Counted from the first letter of the stretch, positions 6,327 through 13,365 are shown. The stretch is 16,788 nt of DNA from Bacteroidota bacterium (GCA_025363505.1 JANYDV010000195.1:1-16788), one strand, 5' to 3'. Made by a program: numbers and translations. Notes: generated by a model from the letters alone, not told the origin.

Positions 6327-7109
6327 ATGTGGGATAGTCGTGCAAATATGAAAAGTGAGGCTGAGATCGAAAAGATCAAAGCGAGCGCGCATATCGTTCA
6401 TCAGACAATTGAATTTTTACGTCCCCTCATTCAACCTGGTGTCACCACGAGTGAGCTTGATACAAAAGCTGAATCTTTTATAGAAAGTTTTGATGCACGC
6501 CCGGCATTTAAAAATTATAAAGTCGGAAGATTGACCTATAAGTACGCGACTTGTATGTCTAAAAATAGTGCTGTTGTTCATGGCATTCCTGATCAAGAGC
6601 CACTTAAGAGTGGGGATATACTTTCAGTTGATGTTGGAGTAGAAAAAGATGGATGGTTCGGAGATGGCGCCTATACCTTTGGAGTTGGGGAAATATCCGT
6701 TGAATCCAAAAAACTTCTTGAAGTAACTCAAGAATCATTACTGCTGGGTGTTGCCGCTGCGAAAGCTGGAGAACGAATATACGAAATTTCAAGAGTAATT
6801 CAGCAGTACTGTCAGTCTAATGGTTTTTCGATTGTCCGCGATCTTGTAGGACATGGAATCGGGAGACATTTACACGAGGAGCCACAGGTTCCCAATTATG
6901 TCCCAAGCCGTATTGAAGCTGGCTTTAAGAACATTGTTCTTGAAGAGGGGATGACCATTGCTATAGAGCCAATGGTTAACGCAGGTGTCTGGCGAGTGAA
7001 AACTCTTAGAGATGGTTGGACTGTAGTGACGGCAGACGGTATGCCCAGTGCTCATTTTGAACACACAATTGTGGTTCGAAGTTGGGGTGGGGAGATACTG
7101 ACAAAATAG
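6327..7109 (+). CDS. map: Methionine aminopeptidase, type I
   Basis: MetAP removes the initiator methionine from nascent proteins at the exit tunnel. The pita-bread fold metal ligands are all present. Numbered from the ATG at 6327, they are Asp102 (SVDVGV), Asp113 (FGDGAYTF), His176 (GHGIGRHLHE), Glu214 (IEPM) and Glu245 (AHFEHT). His85 (VVHGIP) and His183 are the expected substrate-side histidines. At 260 residues with no zinc-finger N-terminus it is the short type Ia form. An alternative ATG at 6348 would remove seven residues and give the more typical start MKSEAEIEKIK. map between secY and infA, without adk, is the layout seen in Bacteroidota and Chlorobiota. Confidence 0.96.
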   Translation: MWDSRANMKSEAEIEKIKASAHIVHQTIEFLRPLIQPGVTTSELDTKAESFIESFDARPAFKNYKVGRLTYKYATCMSKNSAVVHGIPDQEPLKSGDILSVDVGVEKDGWFGDGAYTFGVGEISVESKKLLEVTQESLLLGVAAAKAGERIYEISRVIQQYCQSNGFSIVRDLVGHGIGRHLHEEPQVPNYVPSRIEAGFKNIVLEEGMTIAIEPMVNAGVWRVKTLRDGWTVVTADGMPSAHFEHTIVVRSWGGEILTK

Positions 7110-7126
7110 GTTCCATATCTTGGAAC
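7110..7126 (+). promoter_or_regulatory. Short hairpin after map
   Basis: GTTCCA (7110-7115) and TGGAAC (7121-7126) form a perfect 6-bp stem with a 5-nt loop immediately after the map stop codon. No T-run follows. The 74-nt map-infA gap is otherwise AT-rich with no convincing Shine-Dalgarno. Confidence 0.3.
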
Positions 7127-7183
7127 GATAATTGCTGATAAACAGTTATTATAAGGCTGTAAGTAGATATTTTATAACAATTA

Positions 7184-7402
7184 ATGTCCAAACAAGCCGC
7201 GATCAAAGTAGATGGCGTTATAGATGAGTCGCTTCCAAATGCGACTTTTCGTGTAAAGCTCGATAACGGACATTCAGTGTTTGCGCATGTATCAGGTAAA
7301 ATGCGTATGCATTTTATTAAAATCCTTGAAGGGGATAAAGTAACGGTTGAGCTTTCACCTTATGACCTGACCAAGGGGCGAATAACTTACCGATACAAAT
7401 AA
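7184..7402 (+). CDS. infA: Translation initiation factor IF-1
   Basis: IF-1 is an S1/OB-fold protein that occupies the 30S A site during initiation and promotes IF-2 and IF-3 function. The 72-residue product has the exact family length. Its motifs are IKVDGVIDESLPNATFRVKL, HVSGKMRMHFIKILEGDKV and the closing VELSPYDLTKGRITYRYK. It is encoded between map and rpmJ, the usual place in non-enterobacterial genomes. The ATG at 7184 is preceded by AT-rich sequence rather than a Shine-Dalgarno. Confidence 0.98.
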   Translation: MSKQAAIKVDGVIDESLPNATFRVKLDNGHSVFAHVSGKMRMHFIKILEGDKVTVELSPYDLTKGRITYRYK

Positions 7403-7421
7403 TTTTTCTATTGTCACGACA

Positions 7422-7538
7422 ATGAAAGTACAAGCTTCTGTAAAAAAACGCTGCGAACACTGCAAAGTGATCATCCGAAAGGGTGTTGTTCGCGTTATCT
7501 GTAAAACGAATCCGAAACATAAACAACGTCAAGGATAA
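7422..7538 (+). CDS. rpmJ: 50S ribosomal protein L36, zinc-binding type
   Basis: A 38-codon frame begins at ATG 7422 and ends TAA 7536-7538. It reads MKVQASVKKRCEHCKVIIRK, continues GVVRVICKTNPKHKQRQG, and matches L36 throughout. The zinc ligands Cys11, Cys14, Cys27 and His33 are all present, so this is the C+ form. L36 sits near the base of the L7/L12 stalk and makes rRNA-bridging contacts. It lies 19 nt after infA and 6 nt before rpsM. Confidence 0.97.
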   Translation: MKVQASVKKRCEHCKVIIRKGVVRVICKTNPKHKQRQG

Positions 7539-7544
7539 GCACAC

Positions 7545-7928
7545 ATGGCACGTATAGCCGGAATTGATCTTCCGAAACAAAAACGTTCAGTAATTGGTCT
7601 TACCTATATCTTCGGTATTGGTAACACCTCCGCTGTAGAAATTTTAAAAAAGGCAAATATTTCCGAAGATAGACATATTGGAGATTTGACCGAAGAAGAG
7701 GTGACAAGTATCCGTCAAATTATTACCAATGACTACAAAGTCGAAGGTATGGCGCGTAGCGAACAGCAACTCGCTATAAAGCGTCTAATGGATATTGGCT
7801 CATACCGTGGACTTCGTCATCGCCGAGGTCTTCCGGTTCGCGGGCAACGTACACGTACTAATGCTCGTACTCGTAAAGGCAAACGTAAGACAGTTGCCGG
7901 TAAGAAGAAAGCAGCAGCGAAGAAATAA
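7545..7928 (+). CDS. rpsM: 30S ribosomal protein S13
   Basis: S13 is a head protein that contacts P-site tRNA and forms intersubunit bridges with L5. The 127-residue product starts MARIAGIDLPKQKRSVIGLT, has the helix-two-turn-helix region with YIFGIGNTSAVEIL, and carries the signature GSYRGLRHRRGLPVRGQRTR followed by TNARTRKG. The lysine/alanine-rich tail (KRKTVAGKKKAAAKK) reaches toward the decoding centre. Only 6 nt separate it from rpmJ. Confidence 0.97.
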   Translation: MARIAGIDLPKQKRSVIGLTYIFGIGNTSAVEILKKANISEDRHIGDLTEEEVTSIRQIITNDYKVEGMARSEQQLAIKRLMDIGSYRGLRHRRGLPVRGQRTRTNARTRKGKRKTVAGKKKAAAKK

Positions 7929-7935
7929 TAATTTT

Positions 7936-7941
7936 AAGGAG
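7936..7941 (+). promoter_or_regulatory. Shine-Dalgarno for the GTG start of rpsK
   Basis: AAGGAG, one of the best anti-SD matches in the window, lies 8 nt before the GTG at 7950. It supports GTG as the true rpsK start. Confidence 0.7.
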
Positions 7942-7949
7942 TAATTACT

Positions 7950-8345
7950 GTGGCAAAAGCAACAGCAACCGGAGCTAAACGTAAAAAGAAGATCACGGCA
8001 CAAGCGCATGGAATTGCGCATGTTCGTGCCACGTTCAACAATCTTCAAGTTACACTTACTGATGTACAGGGGAATACCTTGTCCTGGGCGACGGCAGGTA
8101 AAATGGGTTTCAAGGGATCACGTAAAAATACACCATTCGCAGGTCAAGTTGCTGCTGAATCAGCCGCAAAAGAGGCTTATGATATGGGTTTACGTAAAGT
8201 CGATGTATTTATCAAAGGACCAGGGTCTGGACGCGAAGCAGCTGTTCGTGCCTTGCAGGTTGCCGGCATTGATGTTCTCTCTATAAGAGATATCACGCCT
8301 ATGCCTCATAATGGTTGCCGTCCGCCGAAAAAGCGTCGCGTTTAA
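7950..8345 (+). CDS. rpsK: 30S ribosomal protein S11
   Basis: S11 is a platform protein near the E site and the Shine-Dalgarno helix region. The 131-residue product has the conserved blocks GIAHVRATFNNLQVTLTDVQ and SWATAGKMGFKGSRKNTPFA. Near the end are KGPGSGREAAVRALQVAGID and the nearly invariant ITPMPHNGCRPPKKRRV. The GTG start has a strong AAGGAG. It follows rpsM by 21 nt. A 125-nt gap separates it from rpsD, the longest gap inside the ribosomal-protein cluster. Confidence 0.97.
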   Translation: MAKATATGAKRKKKITAQAHGIAHVRATFNNLQVTLTDVQGNTLSWATAGKMGFKGSRKNTPFAGQVAAESAAKEAYDMGLRKVDVFIKGPGSGREAAVRALQVAGIDVLSIRDITPMPHNGCRPPKKRRV

Positions 8346-8470
8346 TTTTTTTTTCGAGTTGTCTCGGATATCGTCGTAAACTTCACGCTCGAAAGAGTCA
8401 TCGCGAAGGAAGAAGGCACCGAAATATTGCGAAAAAGTAGTGATAGTGCAATTATACTCATAATTTAATA
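8346..8470 (+). promoter_or_regulatory. rpsK-rpsD gap, candidate promoter or leader for rpsD-rpoA-rplQ
   Basis: This 125-nt stretch holds no gene that I can defend. It begins with a run of eight Ts (8346-8353). It contains a 7-bp inverted repeat, TTTCGAG at 8352-8358 and CTCGAAA at 8388-8394, with a 29-nt spacer. TATACT at 8453-8458 resembles a -10 element, with TTGCGA about 20 nt upstream. A leader for S4 autoregulation or an internal promoter would fit, but neither is proven. Confidence 0.3.
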
Positions 8471-9103
8471 ATGGCTCGTTATACAGATCCAAGTTGTAAG
8501 TTATGCCGCCGAGAGAAGCAAAAGCTTTTCTTGAAAGGCACAAAATGTTTTTCCGAAAAATGCCCTGTTGAAAAGCGCAATTATCCTCCGGGGCAACACG
8601 GGAACGGTCGTCGTCAGAAAATTTCTGAATATGGAGTTCAGCTCCGTGAAAAACAGAAAATTCGCCGTACATACGGTTTACTTGAAACCCAATTTCGTAT
8701 TGCATTCGAAAAAGCATCACGTATGCGTGGTGTTACTGGCGATAATCTGGTAAAGTTATTAGAGCGACGCCTTGATAATGTCATTTATCGTTTGAACATT
8801 TCACCTTCACGCAAATCTGCTCGTCAATTAATATTACACCGCCACATTACTGTTAATGGTAGCGTTGTTAATATACCTTCATATATCTTGAATCCGGGTG
8901 ACGTAGTTCAATTGAAAGAAGCGTCACGCAAGCTCGAAGTCGTGCATGAAGCATTGAAACGCACTCGTGGTGATGCCGGTGTACCTACATGGCTTTCACT
9001 CAATAAAGCCGAGCTTTCCGGAACGTTACTCGCTATCCCAGAGCGTGCAGACATTCAACTCAACGCAAACGAACAGCTGGTTGTCGAATTATATTCGAAA
9101 TAA
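8471..9103 (+). CDS. rpsD: 30S ribosomal protein S4, zinc-binding type
   Basis: S4 is a primary 16S assembly protein and autogenous regulator in several bacteria. The 210-residue product begins MARYTDPSCKLCRREKQKLF and has Cys9, Cys12, Cys26 and Cys31, the ligand set of zinc-binding S4. Conserved blocks are KRNYPPGQHG, YGVQLREKQKIRRTYGL and the S4 RNA-binding domain near residues 98-160, with LERRLDNVIYRLN and HITVNGSVVNIPSYILNPGD. It ends VELYSK, the usual C-terminus. The ATG at 8471 is preceded by AT-rich DNA without a Shine-Dalgarno. Confidence 0.97.
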   Translation: MARYTDPSCKLCRREKQKLFLKGTKCFSEKCPVEKRNYPPGQHGNGRRQKISEYGVQLREKQKIRRTYGLLETQFRIAFEKASRMRGVTGDNLVKLLERRLDNVIYRLNISPSRKSARQLILHRHITVNGSVVNIPSYILNPGDVVQLKEASRKLEVVHEALKRTRGDAGVPTWLSLNKAELSGTLLAIPERADIQLNANEQLVVELYSK

Positions 9104-9167
9104 GCTTATTATTGAATCGTTGAAAGTAATACATTTTTTTTACATCTTAATTTAAGGTAACGAGCGT

Positions 9168-10148
9168 ATGACAAAACTTCACATGCCGGATCGTATCGAA
9201 CTTGAGGAATCAAGTAAGACTTCGACCTTCGGACGCTTTATAGCTTCTCCGTTGGAAGATGGTTACGGTACCACGCTTGGAAATTCGATGAGAAGAATTC
9301 TTCTTTCATCAATTCCTGGAAGTGCCTTTACCAGTATTCGCGTTGATGGTGTACAGCACGAGTTTTCCGCTGTCAAAGGTGTTACTGAGGATGTCGCCGA
9401 AATTATTCTGAATATAAAAGGCGTGCGTATTAAATCTGATATGCAAAGCCAGCCACGTCTTATTGTTGATGTTCGTGGACCTAAGGAATTCAAAGCGGGC
9501 GATCTTCAGGAATTTACCAGTGAAATGGAAATCTTAAATCCCAACCATCATCTTTTTACCATTGGTAAAGATATTCGTGTACAGATGGAGTTACAAGTTG
9601 GGCACGGAAGAGGCTATGTTCCGTCTGACGAAAATAAACGCAGCGATTTCGCACTCGGTACCATAGCAATTGATTCTATCTACACTCCGATTGTAAATGT
9701 TCGTTTCACGGTAGAACCTACTCGTGTGGGACAAAAGACTGATTATGAGAAATTAGTACTTGAAGTTGAAACTGATGGTTCGATCACTCCTGAAGAGGCA
9801 ATCACTATAGCCGGACGTACACTACGTGACCACGTGAATATGTTTGTTCGCTTTGGTGGACCTGAGGACGAACTTCCGCCTAAACCAATCGAAGATACTG
9901 AGACCGAACGTATTCGTTCGATACTCAATACCAATGTTGATACCCTACACCTCTCTGTTCGTTCGCAAAACTGCTTGCGCGCCGCAAACATCAGAACTCT
10001 TGGTGATCTCGTTCGCCGAGATGAGCGTGAGTTGCTTACGTTCCGAAACTTTGGTCGTAAGTCCCTTGATGAGCTTGGCCGTATAGTAGAACAGCTTGGT
10101 TTACAGTTTGGTATGGATGTTGATAAGTATATTGAAGTAAAAGCGTAA
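9168..10148 (+). CDS. rpoA: DNA-directed RNA polymerase subunit alpha
   Basis: The alpha subunit dimerises to nucleate RNA polymerase assembly and contacts UP elements and activators through its C-terminal domain. The 326 residues contain both domains. The N-terminal domain (to about residue 235) has EDGYGTTLGNSMRRILLSSI, and GHGRGYVPSDENK near residues 145-157. The C-terminal domain runs from about 250: NVDTLHLSVRSQNCLRAANI and LLTFRNFGRKSLDELGRIVE. Arg265 in the LSVRSQNCL motif corresponds to the DNA-contacting Arg265 of E. coli. AAGG at 9154-9157 precedes the ATG. It sits between rpsD and rplQ, the standard alpha-operon order. Confidence 0.98.
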   Translation: MTKLHMPDRIELEESSKTSTFGRFIASPLEDGYGTTLGNSMRRILLSSIPGSAFTSIRVDGVQHEFSAVKGVTEDVAEIILNIKGVRIKSDMQSQPRLIVDVRGPKEFKAGDLQEFTSEMEILNPNHHLFTIGKDIRVQMELQVGHGRGYVPSDENKRSDFALGTIAIDSIYTPIVNVRFTVEPTRVGQKTDYEKLVLEVETDGSITPEEAITIAGRTLRDHVNMFVRFGGPEDELPPKPIEDTETERIRSILNTNVDTLHLSVRSQNCLRAANIRTLGDLVRRDERELLTFRNFGRKSLDELGRIVEQLGLQFGMDVDKYIEVKA

Positions 10149-10157
10149 CACGATTTT

Positions 10158-10163
10158 AAGGAA
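10158..10163 (+). promoter_or_regulatory. Shine-Dalgarno of rplQ
   Basis: AAGGAA lies 8 nt before the rplQ ATG at 10172, in the short gap after the rpoA stop. Confidence 0.6.
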
Positions 10164-10171
10164 TTGAAACA

Positions 10172-10726
10172 ATGAGACATTCTCATAAAGGTAGAAAACT
10201 TGGACGTACGGCGAGTCATCGCGCGGCAACATTATCTTCGCTTGCAAGCTCCTTGTTGCAGCACAAGAAGATTCGTACAACGGTAGCCAAAGCGAAAGAA
10301 ACGCGAATGTTTGTCGAACCTCTTATTACACGTGCAAAAAATGCACACCTATTGACTGGTGATGAGGTTTCGGTGACATCAAAACGTGTTCATGCACGGC
10401 GTGAAGTTGCTCGTGTTATTCGAGACAAAGACATCTTAAAAACGCTTTTCACTGAAATTGCTCCGAAAGTATCAGGACGCCCAGGTGGATATACCCGTGT
10501 CGTGAAACTTGGACGTCGTTTAGGTGATAGTGCTGAAATGGCTCTTCTTGAGTTGGTTGATTGGAATGAATCCGGATCAACAAAAGTACGTGTGGCAAAG
10601 CCACGCCCAACCCGTCGTGCGAAATCTTCGCCTAAAGCGGGTATAATTGCCGATGCTGAAGCTACGGAAATACCTTTAAAAACAGAGGAAACGCCAGAAG
10701 TAACAACTCAAGCAGAGAAAGAGTAA
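10172..10726 (+). CDS. rplQ: 50S ribosomal protein L17 with C-terminal extension
   Basis: L17 lies near the exit tunnel of the large subunit. The core is clear: MRHSHKGRKLGRTASHRAAT, the helix with LLQHKKIRTTVAKAKETR, and GRPGGYTRVVKLGRRLGDSA near residues 102-121. It closes with EMALLELVDW at about 131. At 184 residues it exceeds the 115-130 of E. coli-type L17. The last 50 residues form a tail that is basic first (RPTRRAKSSPK) and then acidic, rich in E, T and A. Similar tails are known in Bacteroidota L17. This is the last gene of the cluster; a strong terminator follows. Confidence 0.97.
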   Translation: MRHSHKGRKLGRTASHRAATLSSLASSLLQHKKIRTTVAKAKETRMFVEPLITRAKNAHLLTGDEVSVTSKRVHARREVARVIRDKDILKTLFTEIAPKVSGRPGGYTRVVKLGRRLGDSAEMALLELVDWNESGSTKVRVAKPRPTRRAKSSPKAGIIADAEATEIPLKTEETPEVTTQAEKE

Positions 10727-10743
10727 TAGCTTCCTTCGAATTT

Positions 10744-10777
10744 AAGAACCCTGTCGTTCCCCAATGACAGGGTTCTT
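10744..10777. terminator. Bidirectional intrinsic terminator between rplQ and pdxT
   Basis: AAGAACCCTGTC (10744-10755) and GACAGGGTTCTT (10766-10777) form a perfect 12-bp stem. It extends by three more pairs (one G-T) to a CCCC loop. TTTATTTTA follows on the + strand, and an AAATT-type tract on the other side gives Ts for minus-strand transcription. It lies between the convergent rplQ (ends 10726) and pdxT (ends 10782), so it probably serves both. Confidence 0.9.
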
Positions 10778-10781
10778 TATT

Positions 10782-11381
10782 TTAAATCATTTCAAGAAAG
10801 TATTTATGCACTCTCAAGTCGTTGGTCAACTCAGGGTGAAATGCAGTAGCTAGCATCTTTTTTTCTGCAGCCATTACGAATCCGCCTTTATACTCACAGA
10901 TTACTTCAACATCCTTACCTGCTTGAATAAACAGAGGTGCCCGGATAAAAATACATGGATAAGATTGTATACCAAGCGCTTCTATATTCAAGTCAATCTG
11001 CGAACTTACTCGTTGGGGACCGAAGGCATTCCGACGAACGGAAATATCCATTAATCCGATTCGTCCTTGCGTTGATCCTTCAATGTCTTTTGCAAGGATA
11101 ATGCTTCCCATGCAAGTACCCCAGACAGGCATTCCATTTCTTATTGCTAATTTTACAGCATCAAAAAGTGGTAGGGAATCCGATGTTGTAGTTTTAAGCT
11201 CAGATGTAACCTTCTCAAGTCTTGCTACTGTTGTAGACTCACCACCGGGAATAATCAATCCATCAATACTATCGATTTCGCTTGTTCTACGTATTTCTAT
11301 CGCAGTATGACCTAGATCTGTTATCTTTTGAATATGTTCGCGAAAATCACCTTGCAATGCAAGTACGCCGATTGTACTCAT
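10782..11381 (-). CDS. pdxT: Pyridoxal 5'-phosphate synthase glutaminase subunit PdxT
   Basis: PdxT hydrolyses glutamine and channels ammonia to PdxS for de novo PLP synthesis by the DXP-independent pathway. The class I glutaminase fold is recognisable: IGVLALQGDFREH at the N-terminus, GLIIPGGESTT at 41-51, the nucleophile Cys90 in WGTCMGSIILA, and the catalytic His182 and Glu184 in AFHPELTNDLRVHKYF. The 199 residues match the usual 190-200. The nucleophile elbow reads GTCMG where many homologues have GTCAG, a conservative change. It starts 9 nt after pdxS, so the two form one operon giving equal subunits. Confidence 0.96.
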   Translation of the reverse strand: MSTIGVLALQGDFREHIQKITDLGHTAIEIRRTSEIDSIDGLIIPGGESTTVARLEKVTSELKTTTSDSLPLFDAVKLAIRNGMPVWGTCMGSIILAKDIEGSTQGRIGLMDISVRRNAFGPQRVSSQIDLNIEALGIQSYPCIFIRAPLFIQAGKDVEVICEYKGGFVMAAEKKMLATAFHPELTNDLRVHKYFLEMI

Positions 11382-11390
11382 AACAAAAAA

Positions 11391-12299
11391 TTAAATTCCA
11401 CGATTTGCAAGTAATTCAGACTCAGCCAGTGAAGCTGCACTTCTGCCAAACATCGCAATGCCAAGTCCTCGACTTACTTCCGCAAGGATATCTGGGTTGT
11501 TGTAATAAGTAGTTGCCTTAACAATTGCTGCTGCACGTTTAGCTGGGTTATTTGATTTAAAAATTCCTGACCCGACAAACACACCATCAACACCCAATTG
11601 CATCAGTAATGCGGCATCGGCGGGTGTCGCAAGACCACCTGCAGCAAAATTAACAACCGGTAATTTACCGCTATCAGCTATTTCATTTACAAGCGATAAT
11701 GGAGCGCCGATGTTTTTTGCAAAACTGAAACGTTCGTCTTTTGAGAGAGAGGTTAATTTTCGTATCTCTCCGAGAATAGCTCGGGCATGCCGCACAGCTT
11801 CGATGACATCGCCGGTTCCAGCTTCCCCCTTAGTACGAATCATTGCGGCACCTTCACTTATACGACGTAGTGCTTCCCCAAGATTTCTTGCTCCACAGAC
11901 GAAAGGAATAGTAAAAAGTGTTTTATCAATATGATTTTCATCATCAGCAGGGGTAAGTACTTCGCTTTCATCAATACAATCTACTCCCAGAGATTCTAAA
12001 ATTTGAGCTTCAACAAAGTGACCAATCCGGGCTTTTGCCATTACGGGAATAGAAACAGCCTCGATAATCCCAATAATCAGTTCCGGGTCAGACATCCTCG
12101 CAACACCACCATCTGCTCGAATGTCAGATGGGACTCGCTCAAGTGCCATGACTGCACAGGCACCTGCGTCTTCGGCAATTTTCGCTTGTTCAGCATTGAC
12201 AACGTCCATAATAACTCCACCCTTAAGCATAGCGGGGAGTGCGCGTTTAATGGTATCTGTGCCAACTTGTATGTTCTGGTCGATAGCTGTATTTGACAT
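11391..12299 (-). CDS. pdxS: Pyridoxal 5'-phosphate synthase subunit PdxS
   Basis: PdxS builds PLP from ribose 5-phosphate, glyceraldehyde 3-phosphate and ammonia supplied by PdxT. It is a (beta/alpha)8 barrel that assembles into dodecamers. From the ATG at 12299 it has 302 residues (usual about 290-295). Key residues are Asp32 (VIMDVVNAEQA), Lys89 (VMAKARIGH), which forms the substrate imine, and Lys157 (MIRTKGEAGTG). Also present are ALERVPSDIRADGGVARMSD and NFAAGGLATPADAALLMQLG. A longer frame from 12377 would add 26 hydrophobic residues and run into the divergent regulator's start region; I reject it. No Shine-Dalgarno is visible. Confidence 0.97.
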   Translation of the reverse strand: MSNTAIDQNIQVGTDTIKRALPAMLKGGVIMDVVNAEQAKIAEDAGACAVMALERVPSDIRADGGVARMSDPELIIGIIEAVSIPVMAKARIGHFVEAQILESLGVDCIDESEVLTPADDENHIDKTLFTIPFVCGARNLGEALRRISEGAAMIRTKGEAGTGDVIEAVRHARAILGEIRKLTSLSKDERFSFAKNIGAPLSLVNEIADSGKLPVVNFAAGGLATPADAALLMQLGVDGVFVGSGIFKSNNPAKRAAAIVKATTYYNNPDILAEVSRGLGIAMFGRSAASLAESELLANRGI

Positions 12300-12316
12300 T
12301 GTTATAAGTATTGAAA

Positions 12317-12322
12317 ATAATA
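12317..12322 (-). promoter_or_regulatory. Candidate -10 element for pdxST
   Basis: Read on the minus strand this is TATTAT, 17 nt before the pdxS ATG, which would give a very short 5' leader. No good -35 hexamer is seen at 17 nt upstream. The inverted repeat at 12339-12359 lies where a -35 would fall. Weak evidence. Confidence 0.25.
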
Positions 12323-12338
12323 GTGTAAAACAGATGAA

Positions 12339-12359
12339 ATTAAGATAAATCTTCTTAAT
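12339..12359. promoter_or_regulatory. Perfect inverted repeat in the pdxS/LysR divergent region, candidate operator
   Basis: ATTAAGA (12339-12345) and TCTTAAT (12353-12359) are a perfect 7-bp palindrome around a 7-nt spacer. It lies in the 91-nt region between pdxS and the divergent LysR-type gene. Its 21-bp span suits a dimeric regulator, and its place between the two start codons is where LysR-type operators usually lie. A centred T-N11-A motif is not present, so the operator role is inference. Confidence 0.4.
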
Positions 12360-12380
12360 GTTAGTAATACGTAACATAAG

Positions 12381-12386
12381 TATAAT
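12381..12386 (+). promoter_or_regulatory. -10-like TATAAT in front of the LysR-type gene
   Basis: An exact TATAAT ends 4 nt before the ATG at 12391. If used as a -10 element, transcription would begin at or just inside the start codon, giving a leaderless message or initiation from a later codon. It may also be chance in AT-rich DNA. Confidence 0.25.
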
Positions 12387-12390
12387 TTAT

Positions 12391-13305
12391 ATGACAATTC
12401 AACAAATACAGATTTCAACACGCCTTTCTTCACTTGGCTCGATAAATGCTGTGGCAAAAAGTATTGGAGTTACACAGCCCGCAGTGTCATCAGCACTTTC
12501 TCTCTTTGAAAAAGAACTTGGCTTTAAGCTTTTTATACGATCCAAAAAAGGTGTGGAGCTGACCCGAAAAGGGAAGGAATTATTACCATACTTTCAAACA
12601 CTTATCAAGACTTCTTCGGACATACTTACGCTTTCCTCAAAGCATCCCTCAGATGAAGGAACATTAAAAGTGGCGGGTCGACAGGGCTTTATGCAATATA
12701 TTTTTCCTCACTTATATCTCCTTCTTCGAAAACAATATCCGAATATTATTATAGAAACAGTTATTTCAAGCGATCAAGATGAAGTGATAGAGGCTCTTAC
12801 AACCGGCCGGGTTGATCTCTGTTTTGCACCTTCACCAAAAATAAAGTCTATAGCTTCCGAGTTATTATATCGAGACCCTATCTTTATTGGTGTTTCAAAA
12901 ATAAATTCATCGTATGTTAATAATAAGTTAAAGACAAAAGAACTTAATGGAATAGAGTTCTGCTTGCCGACGAAAAGTGACCGCCTCAGGAAACCATTAG
13001 AATCTTTAATAAAAACACTCGTTAAAGAACCACAAATTGTGATGGAAACTAATGATTACACTCTTATAGGCAAACTCATCGCAAATGACAATTTTGTAGG
13101 TCCTTTTTATGGACATATGCTGCTTGACAATGAATTTGCACGGTCTGTTGTAGAGCTGCCACAGTTCCGTCCACAATTATTTCGTGACCTTACTGTTCTT
13201 TATAGAAAAGATGATCTTTTGCCTCATATGGGAACAGCAAAGTCCTTATTTGCATCTGAAACGGCAAGAATACTCTCGGATATTGTCAAAAAAACGGTTA
13301 TTTAA
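12391..13305 (+). CDS. LysR-type transcriptional regulator
   Basis: From the ATG at 12391 the protein has 304 residues, typical for LysR regulators. The winged helix-turn-helix is clear: LSSLGSINAVAKSIGVTQPA then VSSALSLFEKELGFKLFIRS and KKGVELTRKGKELLP, residues about 12-66. A periplasmic-binding-protein-like effector domain follows from about residue 91 (TLKVAGRQGFMQYIFPHLYL onward). The first residues are shorter and less typical than the usual LxxLxxFxxVAExGSFxxAA start. An in-frame ATG at 12358 would add 11 residues overlapping the inverted repeat; I prefer 12391. Divergent orientation suggests control of pdxST, of itself, or both, but the ligand cannot be read. Known pdxST regulators (PdxR) are of the MocR/GntR type, so this pairing is unusual. 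Confidence 0.93.
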   Translation: MTIQQIQISTRLSSLGSINAVAKSIGVTQPAVSSALSLFEKELGFKLFIRSKKGVELTRKGKELLPYFQTLIKTSSDILTLSSKHPSDEGTLKVAGRQGFMQYIFPHLYLLLRKQYPNIIIETVISSDQDEVIEALTTGRVDLCFAPSPKIKSIASELLYRDPIFIGVSKINSSYVNNKLKTKELNGIEFCLPTKSDRLRKPLESLIKTLVKEPQIVMETNDYTLIGKLIANDNFVGPFYGHMLLDNEFARSVVELPQFRPQLFRDLTVLYRKDDLLPHMGTAKSLFASETARILSDIVKKTVI

Positions 13306-13326
13306 TACTGTTTTGTGAAATTTGAA

Positions 13327-13365
13327 TTGCCTCGACTGTGTTTTTACGTTTCGAAAATGAGGCAA
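13327..13365 (+). promoter_or_regulatory. Inverted repeat in the gap before exbB
   Basis: TTGCCTC (13327-13333) and GAGGCAA (13359-13365) are perfectly complementary with a 25-nt spacer. It starts 22 nt after the LysR-type gene's stop. The following ATTATAG is not a T-run, so a terminator role for that gene is weak; a protein-binding site is also possible. The rest of the 163-nt gap is AT-rich with no gene. Confidence 0.3.

Noticed and set aside
8190..8720. 176-codon minus-strand frame across the rpsK-rpsD region
   Set aside because: Most of it is antisense to conserved rpsK and rpsD. Only the 125-nt gap reads in a protein-like way, and there is no sign of a promoter or start for it. Kept only as a question in the findings.
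9743..10219. 158-codon minus-strand frame over rpoA
   Set aside because: It is rich in R, S and T, typical of an antisense shadow, and it overlaps the conserved alpha C-terminal domain.
12300..12377. N-terminal extension of PdxS from 12377
   Set aside because: The extra 26 residues are hydrophobic and unlike PdxS, and the family start fits MSNTAIDQNIQVG at 12299. The extension would also cover the divergent control region.
12358..12390. Longer LysR start at 12358
   Set aside because: It adds 11 residues outside the family pattern and would put the start codon inside the inverted repeat. The ATG at 12391 is preferred.
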